Shown here: positions 37,208 through 44,202 of the stretch, piece after piece | Numbering within the stretch: position 1 is the stretch's first letter | Layout of the letters: every line of letters starts with the position of its first letter | NCBI RefSeq assembly: GCF_040802235.1 | Contig: NC_133157.1 | Location: 87,468,001 to 87,532,000, forward strand | Length of the DNA: 64,000 nucleotides | Direction of reading: 5' to 3' | From: Manis javanica | Lineage: Eukaryota > Chordata > Mammalia > Pholidota > Manidae | Notes under the pieces: model-generated | Databases searched by the model: none | Told to the model about the DNA's origin: nothing | Seen by the model: the letters and a program-made list of their open reading frames with translations, nothing else | Program-made: the position numbers and the translations under genes

Positions 37208-37517
37208 TGTCCCGTCCCGCGGGATTAACGTGGAGTGTAGCCGGAGACGCCTGCAGAAATGAACAAGCAAGGGACACAAAGAACGACCAGCAAGACAGGA
37301 TGTCTGATCAAGCTGGCGCAGTTTATTTGCAGCAGGCTTAATTTATACAAGTCAGCAAGGAAGGGGAGGGTCAGAAGATGATTGGTCACCAGGTGGTGCT
37401 AGCAGGAATGTGTACAAGGGTGATTGGGTCTTGGTGGGTACTGGCGGGAATAGTAAACCCGGAAAAGAAGCAGGAAATCCTCCATCTTGTGGGTGTGGGC
37501 CCTTTTGGTCTCCGGCG
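37208..37517 (-). repeat. Beta-like 3' LTR (310 bp)
   Basis: It matches 43,198-43,530 except for about three substitutions and lack of the 23-bp duplication. Minus-strand landmarks are a CCAAT in GGTGACCAATC (~37,380), TATAAA (~37,341-37,346) and AATAAA (~37,321-37,326). The element-terminal CA is at 37,208. The first base is C rather than the T seen in the other LTR (plus-strand g at 37,517). Confidence 0.92.
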
Positions 37518-37540
37518 TCTCCTCCTTTTCTATTCTTTTA
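37518..37540 (-). promoter_or_regulatory. Polypurine tract of the beta-like provirus
   Basis: The minus strand reads an A/G run (AAAAGAATAGAAAAGGAGGA) directly before the 3' LTR. This is the plus-strand priming site of reverse transcription. Confidence 0.85.
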
Positions 37541-37579
37541 GGAGGGGTTGGGACAGGAACTTGGAGCTATTTATCTACT

Positions 37580-37815
37580 GGGTAGACGGTGCCTGTCTTA
37601 GGTCTAGAGGTTTAGTACCTGGCCTCTGTTTTCAGGAGCTTGCCTCTTTTCGGAGTCGGCCTGGTGTCTTCAGGGGAGCTTGCCCTAATACTGGATCGGC
37701 CTATATAAATAGGAGCTTGCCCCAGTATTAGATCGGCCCCTGTTATTTTTACCAGAGGTCTTATGTCTGTCCTGTATTTCTGCAGGTACAACCTCTTAAT
37801 TACCCGTCATTGACT
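37580..37815 (-). promoter_or_regulatory. Candidate CTE-like RNA export element with tandem repeats
   Basis: It lies between the env stop and the 3' LTR, where type D retroviruses carry the constitutive transport element bound by host NXF1/TAP. On the minus strand it holds CAATGACGGGTAA (37,812-37,800) and ACCTAAGACAGG (37,603-37,592), two short motifs I recognise from the type D CTE internal loops. Between them are three imperfect ~39-bp repeats (plus-strand starts at 37,634, 37,672 and 37,711; shared 'aggagcttgcc...tcggcc'). No structure was computed. The half-site spacing looks larger than in the known element. Confidence 0.55.
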
Positions 37816-37900
37816 ACCCGCCTAATTGCCCAGAGATGTTGTCAAGGGACAGGACAAAAAACCTTGACATAGCTCCTTCCTGATTCATTTTATTGCCGGC

Positions 37901-39703
37901 TTAGGGCTCTATGTAAAGATTCATACCTTGATCGGCTAAGGCAAGGCGGTGATAATGAACTTGGATGGGCTTTGCTATGAGGGAGTCAATTTGCTGTTTG
38001 ACTAACATTGTAAGTTTTTGGAAAGCCCAGGGGCCGAAAGAAAGTACCAGTAGTAATCCTAAAAGAGGGCCTAATATAGGAAGGAGGTACGGGAGGAGTC
38101 CATTCAATCCTGTCCAAAGAGGGTTCTTCTGGAGTTCTTTCCTTCTTCTCTCGAGATCTTCTTGGAGAATCTTTATCTTATCCCGAACAATGCCTGACTT
38201 GTTGGCGTAGAAGCAGCATTTTTCCTGCAAAGCTAAACAGATACCTCCCTGTTCTGCTGTGAGGAGATCTAAACCTCGACGATTTTGCAAAACTACCTCT
38301 GCAAGTGAGTCAATTTGGTCCTGGAGATCATTGATTGTTCCTGAGAGTGTTTGAACATCATTAATTAATTGATGGGATAACTTATGGTAGGAATGTATGG
38401 CTATTCCTGCCCCTGCTGTTCCTGTGGCCATTGCGGTAGTAATCCCGAGGCCTACTAGGATTGGGATAAGCTGGATGGCTCTTTTAGAGCGTGAATGCCC
38501 TGCCATATACTCAAAGCTGGGTATGGGGATAGGTTCTTCTCCTGGGATAATATCAATATCTGGGAGAATACTGGCTTGCACACATAACCCAGTCCAATTT
38601 GAGGGTAAGGCAGTGAAGGCCAGGTTTCCTCCACAGATAAAAACTTGTCCAATAGCGGGGCAGAGAGCTGAGGAATAATTAGAAACTTGGGAGCAATTTG
38701 TGAAAGAGGCAAATCCTACGTTCACATCATCACTATTATTCTGGGGCTGCTTTTGTATGCATAGGGATGTGTTAAATCCTACAGGCTGTACTCTAAAGGG
38801 TGAGTTAAGAGTACAATTCTGTTCTGGCAGTGTAGTGGTAGCGTTAGTGGGAATTGCGAGGGGCATAGGCGTACCAAGGGTCATGCATAGCCAGCAATTT
38901 TCAGCAAGGCTGGGATTAGTAGCGTTTAGTGCGCTATGGGTGGCTTTTAGAATATCAGCAGTCTGGGTGTCAAGATCTATGCCACGAGACTTGGGCAAGG
39001 CTAGAGGGTGATACTCTAGGGGAGGGTATATTTCTTTGATAATTTTTTCAATTTTCTTTTGAACTTGGGCTTCTCTCACCTGATCTGTTGGTCCACCACC
39101 ATCAGATATGTGGATTGGGGCTTGCAGTGGCCAGCAGGTCGCCTTGCCAAGTTTACCATGACAGGAGGCTTGAGCATATTTAGAATGTCCTCGGGGGTTG
39201 CTATAGTCATACTCGCCTCCAAAGGAACCAGCATAACCATTTTGTAAGATGGCTGTTAGATATTCTTTGCCATCGGCACTGGTGCACTGTTGGACAGTGC
39301 GGTAACAGGTAGAGTGTACTGCAGTGGCCTTTTGGCAGGGGTTGGGACAAGGCCCTGGTTTGCCATCAATTGTAGGTATAATTTTGGGTTTTCTTACACA
39401 TTTCCAAGACTGGGGAGTCCAACCCACTCCAGATGCAGAGATATCTGCTGTGAGGTATGCTAGTTTGTCTTGGCAGTCTACGGGTCTTCTGGTAATAATT
39501 TGACCAGGTAAATATTTTGTCCCTTGAGATGTTATTTGTGTATGTCCTCTCAGGCTAGGTTCTAAATCCATCACTCCTCCCTTACAATCACAAGGGCTTC
39601 CATACAGCTGAATGAGGAGTTCTTCCTTATTTGGAGGGGGTCCAAACCCTCCTAGGACAACAGTGACTATTACAGTAGCGATAAGGGAATGGGTAGTAGA
39701 CAT
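37901..39703 (-). CDS. env: Envelope glycoprotein of the beta-like provirus, uninterrupted 600-aa frame
   Basis: This is a retroviral envelope precursor (surface plus transmembrane subunits) with no stop or frameshift over 600 codons. Visible features in order are a hydrophobic signal segment (residues ~7-20); the SDGGGPTDQVR motif (200-210), which fits the SDGGGx2Dx2R pattern of the RD114/type-D interference group that uses ASCT-type amino acid transporters; CWLC (270-273), the subunit-linking isomerase motif; several N-x-S/T sites; a furin-type RSKR site (405-408); a fusion-peptide-like stretch after 409; the immunosuppressive-domain core [10 protein letters not shown] (472-481); CX6CC (489-497); and a membrane span (~532-557) with a cytoplasmic tail of ~40 residues. 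A splice donor at 43,034 and a weak acceptor near 39,761 could make its mRNA. Receptor use and expression are inference. Confidence 0.95.
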   Translation of the reverse strand: MSTTHSLIATVIVTVVLGGFGPPPNKEELLIQLYGSPCDCKGGVMDLEPSLRGHTQITSQGTKYLPGQIITRRPVDCQDKLAYLTADISASGVGWTPQSWKCVRKPKIIPTIDGKPGPCPNPCQKATAVHSTCYRTVQQCTSADGKEYLTAILQNGYAGSFGGEYDYSNPRGHSKYAQASCHGKLGKATCWPLQAPIHISDGGGPTDQVREAQVQKKIEKIIKEIYPPLEYHPLALPKSRGIDLDTQTADILKATHSALNATNPSLAENCWLCMTLGTPMPLAIPTNATTTLPEQNCTLNSPFRVQPVGFNTSLCIQKQPQNNSDDVNVGFASFTNCSQVSNYSSALCPAIGQVFICGGNLAFTALPSNWTGLCVQASILPDIDIIPGEEPIPIPSFEYMAGHSRSKRAIQLIPILVGLGITTAMATGTAGAGIAIHSYHKLSHQLINDVQTLSGTINDLQDQIDSLAEVVLQNRRGLDLLTAEQGGICLALQEKCCFYANKSGIVRDKIKILQEDLERRRKELQKNPLWTGLNGLLPYLLPILGPLLGLLLVLSFGPWAFQKLTMLVKQQIDSLIAKPIQVHYHRLALADQGMNLYIEP

Positions 39704-39754
39704 GATGACGTTTTAGGGTTTAAATGAAAATAGGCAAGATCACTGGTAGTGGGC

Positions 39755-39770
39755 CTACAACTGTGCTAAC
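39755..39770 (-). promoter_or_regulatory. Candidate env splice acceptor of the beta-like provirus
   Basis: The minus strand reads CTTTGTTAGCACAG with its AG at 39,762-39,761, about 58 nt before the env ATG. Its pyrimidine tract is modest. Confidence 0.35.
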
Positions 39771-39846
39771 AAAGGTCAGATGGGCTTACCTTGTCCAATG
39801 ATGATGAATATTTGTCTTCTCCCTGAAAGGCAAGGAAAAACTGTTC

Positions 39847-41508
39847 TCAGGGTGGATTCTCCTCCCTGGAATGTATTGAATTATTACAATTTCGTTTTGA
39901 AGAAGTATTGATGGGTTTAACAAGGCGTTCGGGTAACCATCGAGGTCCGTTTCCCTGTGTATCATAAACACAGGCGTGACCTCTACCCCAGATAAGAACT
40001 GGGTCGGGACCATGCCATTTAAAAGTTAAAGGATCTTTCCATAGGACTTCTGCAAATTGGGTTTTTGTTTCTTGGTGCCACAACCTGTCGGCGGCTGACT
40101 TATTGTGGTTATCTATTTGTAAAAAATTGAGTGTAAATAAAGCGTGATTAAGGAGGTTTTTTGGAGAGCCTCTTATAGGGTACACTGTGTTGGTTTTAAG
40201 TTTGTTAATAGTATTCTTTATTGTCTGATGGGCCCGCTCGACTATTCCTTGTCCTTGGGGGTTGTACGGGATACCAGTGATATGCTTGATTTGAAATTGG
40301 TGACAAAAATTTTGGAACGCTTGCGAAGTGTATCCAGGTCCATTGTCTGTTTTAATAGTCTGAGGCTTACCAATAACAGTAATGCATTGAAGAACATGGG
40401 CTATGACATTCTTAGTGGCTTCCCCACTGTGAAGGGTGGCAAATATAAAACCACTGTAAGTATCGATAGTCACATGGGTATATTTAAGAGCTCCAAACTC
40501 AGGAATATGGGTAACATCCATTTGCCAGATCTCATTAGGGAGTAAACCTCTCGGGTTGACTCCTAAATGGGGGAGGGGCAGTGAGGTAACACACCCTGAA
40601 CAATTTTTAACAATCTGCCTAGCTTGTTCTCTGGTGAGTTTAAATAAAAGCCGAAGAGTATGAGCATTCACATGGTGAAGAGCATGATATTGGCTAGCTT
40701 TGGTAACTGCATCGGTTGTAACAGAATATGTGAAACGGTCATTCTTGGGTATAACAGTAAGGGGTTCTTTTATGCCTTGACTGTATTTTCCTAAACCTTG
40801 GCCAGGCAGATAGCCTTGATTAAGCATTTGTCGGGCAATTATGTCATTTGGGCTGGCCATGACGAGCTTCAATTGGGATAGAATGTCACGGCCCCATAGA
40901 TTAATGGGCAATCCAGCGACTATGTAAGGTTGGACTTGTCCTGAATTTCCCTCCTTATCCTTCCAAATTAAGATCTTAGAACTTTGCTTTGGGTTAGTAG
41001 ATTGACCAATGCCTTTGAGATGGGTTATGGACGTACTGCAGGGCCAACTGGGAGGCCACTGTTGGGCTGATATTACTGTAGCATCTGCTCCTGTATCCAC
41101 TAAACCTTCAAAGGACTTGCCATCCAATTGTAGGGTTAACAATGGCCGTTCAGTGGTAATTTGTTGCACCCAATAAGCATCAGAGGAACCAAAGGCAGCA
41201 TTCAATCTAAAATTGTTATTGTAACTTTTGTTTGTTAAGTCTAACGGGAGCAATAGGAGTTGGGCTATTCTTTTTCCTTTGTAAATAGATATTGGGCCTG
41301 TCGGAGCAGAAGCTAGGGGGGTAATTTGTCCTGTATAATCATTATCAATAACTCCTGGTACAATATGAAGGCCAGCTAATGTAGAGCTCCCCCGTCCTAA
41401 TATTAGACCAAAGGTATTGGAGGGTAAGGGTCCATAGGTTTCTGTGGGGAGCAACTGAATACCTTGATCGGGTACTAATATTGTGTCGGTGGCGGAACAG
41501 AGGTCCAA
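39847..41508 (-). CDS. dUTPase-protease-G-patch joined in frame to integrase (RT/RNase H deleted)
   Basis: A single 553-codon open frame combines two ends of the beta-like pro-pol region. Residues ~1-100 are dUTPase (GLILGRGSSTLAG, and GVIDNDYTG at 52-60). Residues 101-225 are the aspartic protease (LVDTGADATVI, DTGA at 138-141; WGRDIL). Residues ~228-252 are a G-patch (GYLPGQGLGKYSQGI). Residues ~270 onward are integrase, with the HHCC zinc region (C303, C306) and the DDE triad D331, D388, E424 with the usual 35-residue gap. The ~2 kb for RT and RNase H is absent, with the junction near residues 253-268. The start shown is a TTG codon. The frame continues upstream into the dUTPase N-terminus (AGLDLCS) and would normally be reached by -1 frameshifting from gag, with which it overlaps. 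Replication is impossible without RT. Confidence 0.9.
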   Translation of the reverse strand: MDLCSATDTILVPDQGIQLLPTETYGPLPSNTFGLILGRGSSTLAGLHIVPGVIDNDYTGQITPLASAPTGPISIYKGKRIAQLLLLPLDLTNKSYNNNFRLNAAFGSSDAYWVQQITTERPLLTLQLDGKSFEGLVDTGADATVISAQQWPPSWPCSTSITHLKGIGQSTNPKQSSKILIWKDKEGNSGQVQPYIVAGLPINLWGRDILSQLKLVMASPNDIIARQMLNQGYLPGQGLGKYSQGIKEPLTVIPKNDRFTYSVTTDAVTKASQYHALHHVNAHTLRLLFKLTREQARQIVKNCSGCVTSLPLPHLGVNPRGLLPNEIWQMDVTHIPEFGALKYTHVTIDTYSGFIFATLHSGEATKNVIAHVLQCITVIGKPQTIKTDNGPGYTSQAFQNFCHQFQIKHITGIPYNPQGQGIVERAHQTIKNTINKLKTNTVYPIRGSPKNLLNHALFTLNFLQIDNHNKSAADRLWHQETKTQFAEVLWKDPLTFKWHGPDPVLIWGRGHACVYDTQGNGPRWLPERLVKPINTSSKRNCNNSIHSREENPP

Positions 41509-42653
41509 GCCTGCGCTTCCTGGGGTGGCACGGGAGAGGGAGCTGATGCTTGCGCAGGGAGGATTTGCTGTTGAGCTTGGGGAACGAACCTGATAGCCCC
41601 TTGGTTCGTATTCAGTAGTGGGGCCAGGGGCTGGCCCCTCTGGGAGTTTCCCTGGAGTGGCGGGAGGGGGGTACCTTCAATATTCGTTTTAGAACGGCAC
41701 TCATTAGCCCAATGGAAACCACGCCGACATCGAGGGCATAGGGTTTTGGGGGGAGTACGAGGCAGGGGTGTATGAGGCAGGGAAGTGCGAGGCGGGTGAG
41801 GCTGAGTCTCTGCCTGGCACTGGCGAGCAAAATGTCCTGGTTGTTTGCAATTAAAGCAAGTTTTTTGTTTATTACTATCTATTCTGATATCTTTAAGTGC
41901 CATTCCTATGGCCAATCCAATTGCATGGGAGGTACCTATACCTGAACAAAGTTTAATATAATCAGTGAGACTGCCACAACGATGGGGTCTTATAGTTTCT
42001 TGGCAGGACAGATTAGCATTTTCATAAGCTAGGTGTTTAACCTAGCAAAGGCACTTTCTGTTTCTCCTCCCCCAACTAGTCGCTCAGCAGCATCAGTTAG
42101 GCGACTAATGAAATCACTGTAAGGTTCGTCAGGTCCTTGGCGGATTTTTGCTAGGGAGGTAGTGGCGGAGCCTTTGGGAGGGAGGCGTCGCCATGCTTTA
42201 AGGGCTGCATTTTGGACTTGAGCTAGGAGACCTGGGGGGAAGGCTGCTTGGGCTTCGTTTGTTTCATAGGGACTTCGCCCAAGAAGCTTATCTCTTGTCC
42301 ATGAGCGCGAGGTTTTACTTTCACTATTGCGCTGCGCGGTCTCACGGCAGTTCTCAACAAAATCAGTACGCCATAAGACATACTCTCCTCCTGACAAAGC
42401 AGCTCGGGCTAGAGAAAGCCAGTCATTAGGGATCAGCCACCGATCACTCAGGCTTTCAATTAACGCCAATGTGAAAGGAGCTACGGGGCCGTAATTGGTA
42501 ACAGCTGCCCTCTAGGGGAAACTAGGGACAAGTCTCATGGATAAAAGTAAAAAAATACCTAAGGTCTTTTCTTTTAACCCTAATTCCTCGTGTCCTGAGG
42601 GACTCCTTGAGTCCAGTAAGGAAAACTTCATGGGAGTTCAGAGAGTTGCCCAT
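41475..42653 (-). pseudogene. gag: Broken gag of the beta-like provirus
   Basis: The start codon at 42,653 opens with M-G-N-S, a myristoylation-type matrix N-terminus, and runs about 43 codons to TAG at 42,524-42,522. The rest of matrix and the phospho/late-domain region are largely missing. Capsid sequence follows at 42,469-42,029, with a major-homology-type segment (IRQGPDEPYSDFISRL). After a frame break, nucleocapsid (41,915-41,475) carries two zinc knuckles, CFNCKQPGHFARQC and CPRCRRGFHWANEC. The last frame overlaps the pro frame by ~34 nt in the -1 register. No Gag particle protein can be made. Confidence 0.88.
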
Positions 42654-43177
42654 CACTATGGCTGCAACCCTTGCACTGTATAAATTTGAATCCTTTCCTC
42701 CAATTTAGCCGCAACTACATCAATGTCCTGAAACACTGGAGCTACTCTCATCAGCTCAGACGAGCCCTTGTTTACGTAGGACAGTCGGCAGGTACAATCC
42801 GCCTGCTCGGACCCTCTAGGGCAGGGACTCTGGAGTCGGAGTCCCCTGGGTATGCCTTCGAGGTGAACGACCGTTAGCCCAAAGTAAACACAAGGTTTTC
42901 AGAGAGGAACAACCAGTGAACAAAACAAGGAATAAATCGCGGCAGCAAACTGGAGGGAAGTGATAAGATCAAACGGACTGCTGAACACCCAAGAGGTTGT
43001 TTGGAATCTTGCTTGGGGGATTCGTCTACTCACCTCTCAAGGATCTGTATTATGGACGGGTGAGCCGCAGTGATCCTTCTCCATGCAGAGTCGACATCAG
43101 GTCAATACCCGTGCGGTGACTCAAATGAATGCCTGGCCAGGGCTTCCGAGCAGACGTTTCAGCAGGAGTCCCGGGGT
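42654..43177 (-). other. 5' leader of the beta-like provirus
   Basis: This is the untranslated region between the primer site and the gag ATG. It contains a consensus splice donor (minus strand GAG|GTGAGT, exon end at 43,034) and presumably the packaging signal. No long frame is supported. Confidence 0.7.
43028..43034 (-). promoter_or_regulatory. Major splice donor of the beta-like provirus
   Basis: The minus strand reads GAGAG|GTGAGT, a full donor consensus, ~165 nt downstream of the 5' LTR. Confidence 0.6.
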
Positions 43178-43195
43178 GCCCCACGTTGGGCGCCA
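43178..43195 (-). promoter_or_regulatory. tRNA-Lys1,2 primer binding site
   Basis: The minus strand reads TGGCGCCCAACGTGGGGC, complementary to the 3' end of tRNA-Lys1,2, two bases after the 5' LTR. This primer is typical of type D/betaretroviruses. Confidence 0.93.
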
Positions 43196-43197
43196 GT

Positions 43198-43530
43198 TGT
43201 CCCGTCCCGCGGGATTAACGTGGAGTGTAGCCAGAGACGCCTGCAGAAATGAACAAGCGACGCCTGCAGAAATGAACAAGCAAGGGACACAAAGAACGAC
43301 CAGCAAGACAGGATGTCTGATCAAGCTGGCGCAGTTTATTTGCAGCAGGCTTAATTTATACAAGTCAGCAAGGAAGGGGAGGGTCAGAAGATGATTGGTC
43401 ACCAGGTGGTGCTAGCAGGAATGTGTACAAGGGTGATTGGGTCTTGGTGGGTACTGGCGGGAATAGTAAACCCGGAAAAGAAGCAGGAAATCCGCCATCT
43501 TGTGGGTGTGGGCCCTTTTGGTCTCCGGCA
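43198..43530 (-). repeat. Beta-like 5' LTR (333 bp) with an internal 23-bp duplication
   Basis: It has TG...CA ends on the minus strand and CCAAT, TATAAA and AATAAA signals as in the other LTR. The 23-bp unit 'gacgcctgcagaaatgaac' + 'aagc' occurs twice here (about 43,236-43,281) and once in the 3' LTR, which accounts exactly for the length difference. Confidence 0.93.
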
Positions 43531-43536
43531 GAAAAT
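43531..43536. repeat. Target site duplication GAAAAT, right (beta-like provirus)
   Basis: It is identical to 37,202-37,207. Six bp is the duplication length typical of betaretroviruses. Confidence 0.93.
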
Positions 43537-43728
43537 GTTGCCCCCTTTGAAAATGCTATAAAACCTTCTGGCTTTGTGTGCTCAGGGTCCTTGTTGAGAC
43601 CCGCTGTGTCGGGCTGATGCTTGGACCCCAGCTAGCTGGTTCCTGAATAAATTCCTCTTGCTTGTTGCATCAAGAGACGCCTTTCGTGAGTGAATTGGGG
43701 CGGCGTCCTTCTCAGGGAGAATCCAACA
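43537..43728 (+). repeat. Gamma-like 5' LTR, part right of the nested insertion (promoter, R, U5)
   Basis: The LTR continues for 192 bp with TATAAA (43,557-43,562) and AATAAA (43,646-43,651) and ends CCAACA at 43,728. Together with 36,905-37,207 it totals 495 bp, equal to the 3' LTR. The guest provirus therefore sits about 20 bp upstream of the TATA box. Confidence 0.95.
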
Positions 43729-43730
43729 TT

Positions 43731-43748
43731 TGGGGGTTCCTCCGGGAT
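43731..43748 (+). promoter_or_regulatory. Primer binding site, tRNA-Pro-like
   Basis: TGGGGGTTCCTCCGGGAT lies two bases after the LTR. It differs at two positions from the usual tRNA-Pro site of gammaretroviruses, so a variant tRNA primer is possible. Confidence 0.7.
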
Positions 43749-43790
43749 CGTGCGCTCACCCCGCTTCACTCCCGAAGCCGTTCTTGGAGG

Positions 43791-43800
43791 AAGAGGTAAG
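43791..43800 (+). promoter_or_regulatory. Major splice donor of the gamma-like provirus
   Basis: AAGAG|GTAAG is a strong donor in the leader, 60-70 nt after the LTR, at the usual position for the env-splicing donor. Confidence 0.65.
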
Positions 43801-43959
43801 GTTAGTGGTGCCTTGGGTTGTCTGTGTTCTGTTTTCTGTTTTTCAGTGAGACCGGTCAGAATTCTGAAAGGGTACCCGTTGTCTGGCAGCTGTCCCGATC
43901 CCATAAAGGGGTTGAGACTGCGGTCGGTAGACGTACTTGGAGCACCGCAGGCTGCAACC

Positions 43960-44202
43960 CTGGGGGATGCCTCGGGGAGGTTGGAGGGCCAGGGACGCCT
44001 GGTAGCCTCTCGTCTGTTTTTCCGGCAAAGTGAACCTGATGAGATAGGGTTGATTTTTGGGCGCCAGGAGTATCAACCCTCCGATTCCTTTCGGTTTCTG
44101 TTTGAAAATCTGAGAAAAACAAAAAGCGGCCGCTGTGTGTCTAATTTGTGTGTGTCTCTGTTTTCTGTGTCTTTTACGTGCCTGATTATTGTTATACTGA
44201 CA
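43960..44202 (+). CDS. Candidate CUG-initiated glyco-Gag leader
   Basis: The reading frame of gag is open far upstream of its ATG, from 43,690 with no stop. An in-frame CTG at 43,960-43,962 has A at -3 and G at +4 and would add 81 codons. The last ~22 of these ([20 protein letters not shown] region) are hydrophobic and end directly before M-G-Q. Gammaretroviral glyco-Gag is made this way: a CUG start, a leader of similar length, and a membrane segment close to the Gag start. Use of this CTG is inference. Confidence 0.5.

Larger units (their letters stand above)
37208..43530 (-). mobile_element. Betaretrovirus/type-D-like endogenous provirus, nested
   Basis: On the minus strand the order is 5' LTR (43,530-43,198), tRNA-Lys1,2 primer site, leader, broken gag, dUTPase-protease joined to integrase, env, a CTE-like region, polypurine tract, and 3' LTR (37,517-37,208). 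The length is 6,323 bp, shorter than a complete element because parts of gag and all of RT/RNase H are missing. The LTRs differ by about three substitutions plus a 23-bp duplication, so the insertion is younger than its host. Beta-like gag-pro-integrase combined with a gamma-type env is the known constitution of type D retroviruses. Confidence 0.94.

Noticed and set aside
37378-37731. Plus-strand open frame of 117 codons across the beta-like LTR
   Set aside because: It is antisense to the provirus and spans LTR, polypurine tract and repeat region. It has no domain.
43690-44202. Treating position 43,690 as the gag start
   Set aside because: The codon there is GTG inside the LTR. The M-G-Q-T start at 44,203 is the real gag ATG. 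Only the CTG at 43,960 is kept as a possible alternative start.
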